From NCBI RefSeq assembly GCF_043290135.1, contig NC_134700.1, positions 80,659,000 to 80,722,999 of the forward strand: 64,000 nt of DNA, given 5' to 3'. The position numbers and the translations under genes are program-made. This DNA comes from Rhipicephalus microplus (taxonomy: Eukaryota; Arthropoda; Arachnida; Ixodida; Ixodidae). Below the pieces are notes generated by a model. The model ran no database searches, had not been told where the DNA came from, and worked only from the letters and a program-made list of their open reading frames with translations. This document shows positions 1 to 9,604 of the stretch, in pieces (the first letter of the stretch is position 1; each line of letters begins with the position of its first letter).

Positions 1-539
1 CCGCTAATCACAATCATTGTCCACATCTCTTGTCCCATGAACTGGCACTCTTTGGCCATCAAATGGTCCTTGCGCCACAAAGCAACAAACATTATCATCA
101 TCATCAACCACTCTAGTCCACGTACGATGACCAGTTCATGCGAATGCGATCACGCCAACAAGGTTTTACTGAAGATGTCACGAATCACATCTATGAGAAG
201 CTCCAATTTCTTAACGACTGTGGCATCACGTGGCAGTCTCCCGCTGAGCGCCAGTATGTTGTCGATGGAATGTGAAACGCCACTCATGCGGCCATCCTGT
301 CCTCTCAGATGGTGGAGATTTTACCGACCGTCTTCATTCACAAGGCCGCGAAGCTTTAGTAGGGTATTCGATGCCACCTTACTCTCGGCACACCGCAGTA
401 GGCTGGACAGTCTCCTCCAACCACCTCCACGTGACGGGGTTGCTTTTCCTGCGGAAGTCTTGGACACGATGCCAAGGAGTGCCACCAATCGTCCCAGTCC
501 CGGACTTAATATCAATCCTTCCAAACTCCACTCTTACTG

Positions 540-812
540 GTGCATGTCGAAGAGATTGGTGACTTGTCAGCGCTTGTTTATAGCGGCGCCGAACGGACGG
601 CGCTGCACCGACGTAACGCTACAGAGGCCATTTCCTTGTGGACTCAGCCTCCACTCCGTGGACTCGGAGACATCGCTACTTCAGTGGGGATGATTGACGT
701 GAATGTCTGGACGACAGCAGGGACATGGTTTCTCCCAGCCATTCCTGTCTTAGAAGGCCTGCCTGGCAACACGATTCAGGGCACAGATTTCCTACTGGCA
801 GATGACGTCTAG
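540..812 (+). pseudogene. GypA aspartic protease remnant
   Basis: A 90-codon open stretch contains ALVYSGAERTAL where retroelement proteases have ALVDTGA followed by a hydrophobic stretch, so the catalytic Asp is replaced (D-T to Y-S). Near its end GNTIQGTDFL matches the second conserved protease segment (ILGTDFL-like). In the family this enzyme cuts the Gag-Pol polyprotein as a dimer; with the Asp changed this copy should be inactive. It lies 270 bases before the RT remnant, in the expected order. The assignment rests on the two motifs only. Confidence 0.55.
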
Positions 813-1079
813 ACCACAATTGATTGTGGCCGTATAGAGCTCCGGCATTCGTCAAGCGAGGCTACAGAGGCCAATGCTGAGAGGTGAGCGACCACCTGGT
901 CCGCTTCCCTTAACTTCTTCACTGGCCCGGCATAAAGCAATAGACGACACTACAGCAGATGTGCCAGCGCTAAGACGCTGTTGCACCGAACACCAACTGG
1001 GCAACACCCTGCAATATGCGTGCCGTTGAGAAAATACACTGAGAGGGAGCGCGTCGTTATTCCAAATCAAGTAAGCTAG

Positions 1080-1553
1080 ATGCTCTCCGCGGGCATAATT
1101 AGGCTTTCGTCAAGTCTGTGGGCAGCGCCTGTCGTGCTCGTGCGTAAGAAGGACAGATCCATGTGGTTCTGCGTAGATTATTATCAACTCAACAAGTGCA
1201 CGACGCCCGACTCGCACCCATTGCCCCGCATCGACAATACTATTGATAGAGTTCGCCACTGCATATTCTTCTCGTCACTAGATTTACGCGAAATGTACTG
1301 GAACCTTAGCGTAGCTGAAGAGGATAAGTGCAAGACACCCTTTCGCACTCCGTTAGGCCTATACGAATTCAATCAAATTCCCTTTGGGCTCCTAACAGCC
1401 CCTAGAACATTTCAGTGCGCGATGAATTGCGTTTTAGGCTCACTCAAGTACCGTGCTTGCGTGGCTTATTTAGATTATATACTCGTCGTTGGCACCACCG
1501 AGGACGAATACCTGTGCAATTTAAACGACTATATGACGTGGGGTTCTGCCTAA
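1080..1553 (+). pseudogene. GypA reverse transcriptase remnant
   Basis: About 157 codons of a gypsy RT palm and fingers domain. Visible motifs in order are APVVLVRKKD, FCVDYYQLNK, HPLPRIDNTIDR, FFSSLDLRE, TPFRTPLGLYEFNQIPFGL, and the catalytic box, which reads AYLDYILVV where active enzymes have YLDD or YVDD. The second catalytic Asp is Tyr, so polymerase activity should be lost. Several usually invariant residues are also changed (GYWQ to MYWN). The frame ends at 1553, and the thumb and connection regions continue in other frames. Confidence 0.85.
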
Positions 1554-1849
1554 ACCGAGAGAAATGCCAGTTCGTGCTGTCTAAATAGCATACCTAAGGC
1601 GTAACATTTTCCCGATGGTGTACAGTTACTCTCAGAGCGAATCGCAGCATTGTCGGAATATCCGACACCACATAGCGTGAAGCAAGTTCAATCTTTCATG
1701 GGTATGCCATCTTACTTGTGAAGATTTATTCCGCACTTCACTTCGATTGCACGTCCCCTGAGCATTCTGCTTAAAAATGCGTCTAATTTTAATTGGGCGC
1801 CACGCAATAAACCGCTTTTTGGACAATCCAACAAAAGCTGCCCAGTACT

Positions 1850-2250
1850 CAGTCACTTCAATGATGAATGGACCACCGACGCTAGCCAAGTCGGCCTAGG
1901 GGCAGTGCTAGTCCAGCGGGATTCTGACAGCATTGAGCACATCGTCGCTTATGCCAGCCGGAAACTCTCCGATACCGAGTGCCACTAACACTCCAATGAG
2001 CTACAATGTCTAGCGGTGGTTTGGAGCGCGGACAATAAATTCCGCCATGATATGTTAGGGCGCAAGTTCACCGTGATCACTGATAATGCTGCTTTAACTT
2101 GAATGTTTTCCAAGCAACAGCTCAAGAATAAGTTTGCTCGGTGGATTATCACGCTCCCAGAATATGACTTTGTCATCTGCCGCCGCACTTTACGAGTCTT
2201 TATAACATCGCCGATGCCTTGTCACGCAACCCGTTTATGCGCGTTGAAGA
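1850..2250 (+). pseudogene. GypA RNase H remnant
   Basis: Translating 1870-2200 across internal stops gives TTDASQVGLGAVLVQRD, IVAYASRKLSDTE, LQCLAVVWS and TVITDNAAL, the four landmark segments of gypsy RNase HI (DAS-GxGAVL, YASR-L, E-LAVVWA, TDH). Stops at about 1986 and 2101 interrupt it. In the family this domain removes the RNA strand during reverse transcription. It follows the RT remnant directly. Confidence 0.7.
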
Positions 2251-2519
2251 AAGCAAGCAAAATCACATCTGTTTTGCCCAAGCGGACTGCGCAAAGCCCA
2301 AGAAGAGCACGAGGACTTGGCGCCCATCATTGCATCTGTAACAGACACGGAAACAAATCCGTTTGCAATACGCAATGATGAATTAGTGGAAATAGGACCT
2401 CTCTGAAGAATGATACCTACGTGCGGTTCCTAAACGTTTGCGCCCCGATATAGCACAAGCGGTTCATTATGACCCCGGAGGAGGGCACATCTGACATTGA
2501 GCCACGCTTCATATATTAC

Positions 2520-3079
2520 AAGAACGTTTCTTGTGGTCAAAAATGCAAAGCACTGTGCGCTCTTACGTCACCAGTTGCGAAATATGTCATCATTTGAAGC
2601 GACTTTCGGGGTGCCAGCCTGGACTGTTAACACCTGTTGAGATACCTGATAAGATCTGTCATACGGTGGGAACTGACTACACCATGCCGCCCCCACCACC
2701 ACTGCCGGAAACTGCTATATCAATGTAGCTGTAGACAATTTATGGCTTGCTAAAGAAAATGATATCGGACAGTACAATGACATTTCGCAGCCGTGAACTA
2801 CAAAGGTACCTTTCCAAGGCGAGTGTAAAGCACCATTACGCATCTGCGTTCCGTTCTCAGACAAACGGCCTTACTGAGCGCACCAATCAAAGTATCAAAG
2901 CAAGACTCGCTCTATACACCAAACTCGACAAAAAAAGAGAGGTCAACTGGGATGTCCACCTTCGAGCGATTGGTTATGCAGTTAACACGGTGCTGTTGAC
3001 GTTGACTGGTACGACACAATACAAAATATGGGAAGCTGTCCCAACTAAAAGCGCTCCTCAGCCTGGACTCTCCTGTTAG
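2520..3079 (+). pseudogene. GypA integrase remnant
   Basis: 2531-2728 encodes SYVTSCEICHHLKR, the CxxC half of the integrase HHCC zinc domain, and then GTDYTM, the start of the catalytic core. 2747-3079 encodes the core's second half, with HHYASAFRSQTNGLTERTNQ carrying the glutamate of the DDE triad (S-Q-T-N-G-L-T-E-R-T). Then follow a helix and GTTQYKIWE, matching the conserved TPY/F-x-L-x-G segment. The segment with the middle Asp is missing between the two pieces, implying an internal deletion. A basic tail (VWVQR, AKKLFTKFEGPFTI) is readable at 3220-3300. Confidence 0.75.
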
Positions 3080-3420
3080 TGCCACACACTACGACAGCCA
3101 TACAGACGCCTGCCAGAAGCTCAGAGCTGCGGCAACGAAAAGAGCCGCACAAGCACAACTAAAACAGAAGAACTATTAGACCACCGCCGGCGACCTGCTC
3201 TTGAGTGCAACATCGGACACGATGTGTGGGTGCAAAGAGGCGGCAGCGGCTCGGCCAAGAAGCTATTTACGAAGTTCGAGGGGCCCTTCACTATCACCGA
3301 ATGCCTATAGCGCAGATTACCTGGCACGTTAGCAGCTGAGATCCAAGCTTTGTGCTTGCCCAGCGAAAAGGAATAACTTTGCAGTGCACGTGTCACGCTT
3401 CAAGAAACGAGGGCGTCGTT

Positions 3421-3764
3421 TAGACTGACTGTTGTTTCTTTTTGTTTGCCAGGTGCGCAGAGAGGCCGAGTAGGAAGAGCAAGTACAGCAACATGGCTCG
3501 GCGACTGGAGCAAAGCGGAGGAAGATGAACCAGAGGATAGACTAGCTTGCCCGACCAACGGATGTTTTCTCTATGTCTTTGTTTTTATCAACGAATAAAT
3601 AGTTGAATTTGTAGCTTGAAACGGAGAACTGGGGCTATAGCAATCCAAGATTTTTTGCATTTAAGACTTCACAGTGGTTTTATACAACTTAAGAACACAG
3701 TAATACAAAAATTATTACAGTTCTTCAATGTACAAAGCCGTCCATTTCTACCCTGAACACCGCG
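3421..3764. other. Non-coding tail of GypA, possible LTR
   Basis: No coding signal. An AATAAA lies near 3593. The stretch could be the 3' LTR of GypA, but without a second copy in the window this cannot be shown. Confidence 0.35.
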
Positions 3765-5394
3765 CCATGTGGCTGGATAGATAGATGGATGGATTAATAC
3801 GGCTGTACCCTCTAGATCGGGCGGTGGCTAACGCAACCAAGCAGTAATACTTAGTGAACCAAAAACTAGGTTTTTTTTCCCTTAAGTAGTGAGGTTGAGG
3901 ACTGGTATTTTGCAGTGAAGGGTTTAATTTTCACTCGTGCCTTGACGTTAGCCACCAATCAGATAACTTCCTTCTAGTTAATTCTACTCGCTTAAAGTCT
4001 ATTTTTCCCTTCCTGTCCCTAAACTCAGTGCTTTGAAAAACTCTGCGCCATCATCCTGAACTATAGGGTGAAGCCCTTTTCAGAACATTATCAAGTGTTC
4101 GGCAGTTTCCTCCTCCTCTCCACGCGCACTGCATACCATGTCTACCCCTTCGTATTTGGCCCAATATGTCTTGGTTCGCAATACTCCCGTCCTGGCCTCA
4201 AACAGTAAAGAACTACCCTGAGTATTATCATGGATTCTTTTCTTGGCAATGTTCTGCTAAAAGTTCGATAGATATCTTGTGCGGACTTCTTAATCATGCC
4301 GATTCTTCACATACCGGTCTCAGCTTCCTTCACCTTTTTCTTAACCACTAATTCTTTTTCGTTTGACCCCCTGCTGTTTTCTCAGTATTTACTAGACAAT
4401 TTTTTGGTTCGCTTCCTTCATTTTGTATAGACATTCTTCGTGTACAAGTAGCTGAACACCTTCCTAGCCCAACGCTCCACCTCCATTTCTCTCAATCGCT
4501 TCTCAAATTTTATCTTGCTGCAAGCTTCCCTGCCCTCAAATGATGTCCATCCCATATCACCTTGTAGTTCCTGATGTGGTGTATTACCATGAGCTCCTAA
4601 TTAAGGCAAGCCTACCTATTCCACGTTGCTTAATTTCTAATCTTGCTTGAACTTCTGATCTCATGCACAAGACGGCATTGCCGAACGACAACCCAGGAAC
4701 CGTGTCCCTTTTCCACATTCCTCTCACATCATATCTATTGTAATTCCACAATACCCTGTCTTTCATTACCACTGCATTCCTGTTACCTTTAGTCGTCACG
4801 TATATTTTGTGTTCCCTTAGGTACTCGGTCCCATTGCTTATTTATACGCCCAGATATTTGTATTTATCTGTTATTTTTAGCGTGACCTCCTGTATTCTAA
4901 GCTACTAACTTCATTGTCATTAAAAATCATGACTGCTGATTTTTCCTCACTGAATCTAAAATCTAACCTATCTCCCTCATTACCGCAAATGTCCATCAAT
5001 CTCTGTATTCCTCCGGTATTCTAAGCTCGCTACCTTCACTATCGTTAGAAATCATGACTGCTGATTTTTTCTTACTGAACGTGAAATCTAACATATCTTT
5101 CTCATTACTGCAGATGTCCATCAATCTCTGCAAATCTTTCTTGTTGCCGGCCATTAGAACTATACCATCTGCGTACATTGATGCTGGTAATGCCTGTTCA
5201 ATGAGTTTTCCTTGTTTGACAAAAGAGAAGTTGAAGCCAAGTCCACTTCTCTTTAATTTGGCCTCTAATCATTGTAGGTACATCATGAATAACAAGGTTG
5301 ACAGAGGACACTCCTGCCTAAGCCCCCGTTTTACCTCTGCGGGCTTAGGTACCTGTTTTTCGCACTTTATAACTACCTTGTTACCTTTATATAT
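3765..5394 (-). pseudogene. LINE with APE-type endonuclease, 3' part (RT end and C-terminal zinc motif)
   Basis: On the minus strand 5394 to 5269 encodes VKRGLRQECPLSTLLF, the RT finger motif of non-LTR elements (usually GLRQGCPLSPLLF). At 5178-5100 MYADGIVLMAGNKKDL is the RT catalytic box, with the second Asp of YADD changed to Gly, so this copy is dead. About 4010-4180 reads CSARGEEETAEHLIMFCKG, the C-terminal zinc-type motif (C..C...ET.EHL...C) of these LINEs. A short duplication (4895-5000 versus 5010-5110) repeats the segment after the YADD box. The 3' end near 3765-3797 finishes in GATA/GGAT-type short repeats. It continues at 9605 beyond the inserted GypB. I leave the clade open. Confidence 0.8.
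5389..5394. repeat. Left target-site duplication of GypB (ATATAT)
   Basis: ATATAT precedes the 5' LTR and ATATAT follows the 3' LTR at 9599-9604. The AT run makes the exact length ambiguous (4-6 bp), but a 6-bp duplication is the value that restores the LINE reading frame across the insertion. Confidence 0.75.
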
Positions 5395-5567
5395 TGCCAC
5401 CCACACGTAGTGGGTCGACTGCAAGAGCGGCTCTACCATCTGGAGGAAAGAATGAAGATTTGCGTGTCTCTTCTCGGCTCGAGAGCCAGCCACGACTGAC
5501 GCATCGTCCTAGAGCTAGCTACCTGGTCGTTCAATATATCCCCCAGTACTTGTGACTCATGGTGACA
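5395..5567 (+). repeat. GypB 5' LTR
   Basis: 173 bp, TG...CA. Starts tgccacccacacgtagtggg and ends gtgaca. Differs from the 3' copy by G/A, T/A, C/G and G/C substitutions. The LTR end is followed by AAC and then the TGGTGGAAGG primer-site candidate. Confidence 0.95.
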
Positions 5568-5570
5568 AAC

Positions 5571-5586
5571 TGGTGGAAGGTGCTGG
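5571..5586 (+). promoter_or_regulatory. GypB primer-binding-site candidate
   Basis: TGGTGGAAGGTGCTGG begins 3 bases after the 5' LTR. It starts with TGG, complementary to a tRNA 3' CCA. Nearly the same word follows the LTR end or LTR-like end at 22798, 29023 and 47619. I cannot name the tRNA without a search. Confidence 0.6.
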
Positions 5587-5598
5587 GTAGTCTCACGG

Positions 5599-7059
5599 AT
5601 GCTGCAGACCCCCCCCCCCCCAGGAAGCCGTAATACGAGTCCAGTGCCAGTCAATGCTCCCATGCATCGGACGAGCCGCCCAATCAGGGGATTGCCTCCG
5701 GAAGTCAACGATACTGCTCCCACCACGTCAACAAACATGACCAGCACTTCGGTACAAACCTTGCCAACCGGCCCGGGAAGCACGTCGTCGAACCGATATA
5801 CGTTGGAAAGCCCACGGGCACCGACGACGTTCCATGGTACGGAGAGCAAAGACGTTGAGGACTGGTTGGCGGACTTCGAGCGCGTAGCCAACTTGAATCA
5901 GTGGGACGACGCGGCGAAACTGGGTCGTGTCTACTTCTATCTCGAAGACGGGGCTTGCACGTGGTATCAAAATCGAGAGGAGCAGCTGACGACGTGGCCA
6001 GAATTCTCTCGTAGACTTCTGCAGACATATGCCAGCGCTGACCGCCAAGAAAGGGCTGAACGAGCTATTCTTGCCCTCGTCCAGTCGCCAAACGAAACTG
6101 TGACCGCGTACGTCGAAGACATGACGCGTCTCTTCCGACGGGCAGATTCAAGAATGACGGAGGACAAGAAGTTGCGTCACTTGATGCGTGGTGTCAAGGA
6201 CCAGCTTTTCGCCGGCCTCGTGCGAAGCCCTCCGAAGACGGTCGCGGAGTTCTTGTCTGAAGCCGTGACAATGGAAAAAATGCTACAGCAGCGATCAAAC
6301 CAATACGACAGGCAAGTCAGTGGCATGTCCACTGCTGACATTTTCGCCGCCGCTGGGACCAGCAATGACTCCTTACGTGAACTCATCCGTAATATAGTAC
6401 CGTACGTGAAGAGTTGCAAAAGGCTGGTGTAACACCTCATCCTACGGTTAGCTCTATTGCAACTGTCATCAAAGATGAGCTGCACCAGGCCCTCCGGGAC
6501 ACCTTGCCTCCTGATACAGCTGCATCAGCTCCTGCTGAATACCACCGTAAGACAACCTACGCGGAAGCCTTGAAACGCCCTGCTGCATCGCCGCCTTTGT
6601 TTATTCATCCTGTCCCTGCAGTTTCACTCGAGTCAGCGCAGCACATACCATACTACGAAGGCACGTACACGCCACCGCCCCTGCCCTTTGTCCGTGGTGC
6701 TTCTGTTGCCCATCGTTCGGTGCAACCGGTCCAATACATCGACGATCGGCACTCGTATCCTCGGAAGTCTGATATCTGGCGCACACCCGATCACCGGCCT
6801 CTATGCTTTCACTGCGGAGAAGCTGATCACTTGTACCGCCAGTGTCTTTATCGCCGTCTTGGGCTTCGCGGCTTCTCTGCATACTCGCCGCCCCCCCCGT
6901 TACGGTCAGAGGCCACGCGACATCCAAAACTACCTCTCCCAGCAGCATGCACCACCGTCTGCCGGGCGCCAGTCGCGCTCGCCATCACCGAGGCGATTTT
7001 CATCAATGCCCCAGCGGTATTCTACCGCACGATCTCCCAGCCCCCGCCGGGAAAACTAG
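5599..7059 (+). pseudogene. gag: GypB gag (capsid and CCHC knuckle)
   Basis: ATG at 5599 opens a gag typical of this gypsy group. A Pro/Ser-rich head is followed by FHGTESKDVEDWLADFERVA (capsid start), a Trp-containing helix DGACTWYQNREEQL, and RLLQTYASADRQERAER. Frame 1 breaks near 6400. The knuckle CFHCGEADHLYRQC (CX2CX4HX4C) is at about 6804-6845 in frame 3, and the Ser/Arg-rich tail (SRSPSPRR) returns to frame 1 after a C-run at about 6892-6899. The tail ends SPSPRREN with TAG at 7057-7059. Two frameshifts therefore break it. Gag would form the particle and bind element RNA through the knuckle. The stop overlaps GGAAAAC at 7050, where pol opens in the -1 frame. Confidence 0.85.
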
Positions 7060-8333
7060 CCGAAGCGACCTCTGGGGGCGGGGTCGCTGAACGTCGAAGC
7101 GCTGAAGACCTCCTATTGACGCAGAACCGTACAGAAACTGGTCCGAAATCACCTGCTGCTGCAAAGGATAGCCGGCTTTCACTCGACATAGCAGTAACAA
7201 TTGATGGTTGTGTAGTTAATGCGTTAGTGCGTGTCGACGTACTCCGTATTTCTGAACAGAGCGCGACGCTTCCTCCCCGAGCCAGTGTTCTAGTCGACGT
7301 AACACGCTGTGGTTTCAGCGATGGCGATGTGATGGCCGAGACAAATTTAGAACACCTCCTGCAGCAAGGCATATGTGTAGCGAAAAGTGAAATACACGTT
7401 CGCGACGGCTGATCTGAATTGCTCGTTACCAACTTTAGCAACGAGCATCGACACCTTTTTCGTGGCACTTCGATAGCGTTTACCCACGAAGTAGCAAACG
7501 TAACCAACTGTCTCACGTCGGAAATAGTGGAAAACGCAGACACATCAATGAGCAACATTGAAATCAATCCTGATCTGTCCACCGATAACCAGACTGCGCT
7601 GCGAGCGCTCTTGTTCGAGTACAGGTCTTGCTTCGCAAGTTGCTCAAAGATCCGCCAGACGTCCATCACTCAGTACAGGATCATCACGTACGAGGACGCA
7701 CGCCCAATACACCAGCACCCCTACCGCGTGTCGGCTAAAGAACGTGAAGCGATACGTACGCAAGTTCGCGAGATGCTTGACGATGGCGTTATCGAACCAT
7801 CCAACAGCCCGTGGTCATCTCCAGTCGTGCTTGTCAAAAAGAAGGACGGACCGCTACGCTTCTGCGTCGATTACCGAAAGCTTAACAACGTGACCAAAAA
7901 GGATGTGTACCCGCTACCGCGTATCGACGATTCGCTGGATAGACTTCGACGTGCCCATTATTTCACTTCTCTCGATCTCAAAAGCGGGTACTGGCAAATC
8001 GAGGTAGATCAGCGAGACCGCGAAAAGACAGCCTTCGTGACTCCAGACGGCCTATACCAAATTCGAGTACTCCCTTTCGGCTTGTGTTCAGCGCCGGCAA
8101 CTTTCCAGCGAATGATGGACACTGTCCTCACAGGGCTCAAGTGGCAGACTTGTCTTGTCTACTTTGATGATGTGGTGGTCTTCTCTACCACGTTCGAGCA
8201 GCACCTACAGCGCCTGCGCAGCGTGCTGGAGGCTATCCGATCGGCGGACCTCACTCTAAAGCCACAGAAGTGCCACTACGGCTATGAAGAACTGAAATTT
8301 CTTGGACATGTTTCTTGGACATGCATGAAGTTT
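7050..8333 (+). pseudogene. pol: GypB pol, protease-deleted, through reverse transcriptase
   Basis: In the -1 frame relative to gag, pol starts GKLAEATSGGG. The protease region reads TIDGCVVNALV then jumps to RVDVLRISEQSA, so the DTGA catalytic motif and most of the enzyme are deleted. A stop (TGA) at 7410-7412 follows. RT from about 7680 is well preserved: HPYRVSAKEREAI, WSSPVVLVKKKDGPLRFCVD, YPLPRIDDSLDRLR, YFTSLDLKSGYWQIEV, TAFVTPDGLYQIRVLPFGL and catalytic YFDD at 8160-8171. The frame runs on to KCHYGYEELKFLGHV and is cut at about 8300-8333, where RNase H should begin. RT looks catalytically intact in motif, but the polyprotein is broken on both sides. Confidence 0.88.
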
Positions 8334-8345
8334 CTTGGACATGCA
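8300..8345 (+). other. Deletion junction with repeated TTTCTTGGACATG
   Basis: At the point where RT is joined straight to the integrase core, the sequence carries three close copies of TTTCTTGGACATG(CATGAAG/CATGG) in about 45 bases before entering integrase at GACATTCTCGGGCC. RNase H and the integrase zinc domain, normally roughly 1 kb, are absent. The repeated word suggests template switching or slippage during reverse transcription rather than clean unequal exchange; this is inference. Confidence 0.8.
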
Positions 8346-9196
8346 TGGACATTCTCGGGCCATTCCCCCTATCTGTGGACAGCAACAAATGGGTGATCGT
8401 CGCGACCGACTATTTGACACGCTACGCTGAGACGCAGGAGATCCCACGAGCCACGGCTTCTGAGGTAGCACAATTTTTCATGCGCCACATCGTGTTACGA
8501 CACGGTGGTCCTTCCAGTATAATAACGGACAGAGGGACGGCATTCACGGCACAGCTTATGGACGAGGTTTTCAAACTGAGCAACACCAGACACCGAAAGA
8601 CAACTGCGTACCACCCGCGAACCAACGGAATTACCGAGCGACTGAATAAGACCATCGCAGACATGATCTCAATGTACATCGACGTACAGCACAAAACATG
8701 GGACCGGATCTTACCTTACGTGACCTTCGTGTATAATACCGCCATGCAAGAGACCACGCGATTCACGCCATCTCGGCTTCTCTACGGCCGCGAAGTGCAG
8801 ACCATGCTAGACTCTATGCTACCGTGTCAAGACGAAGACGAGTTGGCAACTGACGCCGAAGAATTCGCAGGGCGTGCTGAGGAAGCCCGGCAGCTCGCGC
8901 GACTACACATCGGCCAGCAACAGCAGGCAGACGCACGGCGCTATAACATCCGCCACAGTGAAGTATTTTACAACCCCGGAGACCAAGTTTTGGTGTGGAC
9001 GCCCGTCCGCCGCCGTGGCCTTAGTGAAAAGTTACTGAGCCGGTACTTTGGCCCTTATAAAGTGTTACGTCGCGTCTGTGACGTGAACTACGAAGTAGTT
9101 CCAGACTCAACATCGCAGGCACGGAGTAGGACACGACCGAGGTCGGATGTCGTTCATGTGTTGCGCATGAAACCATTTATTGCACGTTGTTCATAA
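8339..9196 (+). pseudogene. pol: GypB integrase core and C-terminal domain
   Basis: Open from the deletion junction to 9196. It begins at the catalytic core (MDILGPFPLSVDSNKWVIVA, first Asp), then IITDRGTAFTAQL (second Asp) and TAYHPRTNGITERLNKTI (Glu), so the DDE triad is present. After the core come RYNIRHSEVFYNPGDQVLVW and the GPY/F-type module LSRYFGPYKVLRR, and it ends with VVHVLRMKPFIARC. The N-terminal HHCC domain is gone. It is in a different frame from the RT portion. Integrases insert the cDNA into chromosomes; this copy lacks the fusion partners it needs. Confidence 0.88.
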
Positions 9197-9425
9197 CTTT
9201 TTTCTTGCCGTAGAGCGTTCTTTGTGTTATTTATTTATTTTTGTGAACTTGCTTTTTCGTTCACTGATTTTTCCTATATTGGCACGCTCGTTAATTTCTA
9301 TTTTTACTTTATCCGAATTTCCTATTTCTTTTTTTCCACGTGCCTATGTCGTAACATCGTGGTGGTGTTATGTACTTTTCTTTCCACCTTTTGGGACTTT
9401 TTTTTCTTTTCGAAAGGGGGGATAG

Positions 9426-9598
9426 TGCCACCCACACGTAGTGGGTCGACTACAAGAGCGGCTCTACCATCTGGAGGAAAGAAAGAAGATTTGCGTGTCT
9501 CTTCTCGGCTCGAGAGCCAGCCACGACTGACGCATCGTCCTAGAGCTAGGTACCTGGTCGTTCAATATATCCCCCAGTACTTGTGACTCATCGTGACA
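9426..9598 (+). repeat. GypB 3' LTR
   Basis: 173 bp, paired with 5395-5567. Preceded by a purine-rich tract (AAAGGGGGGATA) that fits the plus-strand primer of LTR elements. Followed by ATATAT, the target duplication. Confidence 0.95.
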
Positions 9599-9604
9599 AT
9601 ATAT

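Larger units (their letters stand above)
1..3660 (+). mobile_element. Decayed gypsy-type LTR retrotransposon (GypA), left end outside window
   Basis: The order protease, reverse transcriptase, RNase H, integrase zinc-binding part, integrase core and basic C-terminal tail is visible on the plus strand, as in Metaviridae (gypsy) pol. Reading frames change and stops occur every few hundred bases, so nothing here can be expressed as one polyprotein. The first ~540 bases should hold gag but I could not align them to a gag domain and saw no CCHC knuckle. After the integrase tail, 3421-3660 is non-coding and carries an AATAAA at about 3593, as in a 3' LTR, but no matching 5' LTR lies in the window. 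Its pol wording differs from the other gypsy elements here, so it is a separate lineage. Confidence 0.75.
5395..9598 (+). mobile_element. Gypsy LTR retrotransposon GypB, internally deleted, inserted in a LINE
   Basis: Complete from LTR to LTR, 4204 bp. LTRs of 173 bp (5395-5567 and 9426-9598) begin TG and end CA and differ at four positions by eye, about 97.7% identity, so the insertion is fairly recent. A primer-site-like TGGTGGAAGGTGCTGG starts at 5571 and a purine tract (AAAGGGGGGATA) precedes the 3' LTR. Inside are gag, a protease with its catalytic motif deleted, RT, and integrase; RNase H and the integrase zinc domain are missing. It is therefore non-autonomous and shorter than the usual 5 kb or more of the family. 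Confidence 0.93.

Noticed and set aside
37..693. 218-codon open frame at the window start
   Set aside because: Lies where GypA gag would be but shows no capsid motif, knuckle or other recognised wording, and it runs in a different frame from the protease remnant.
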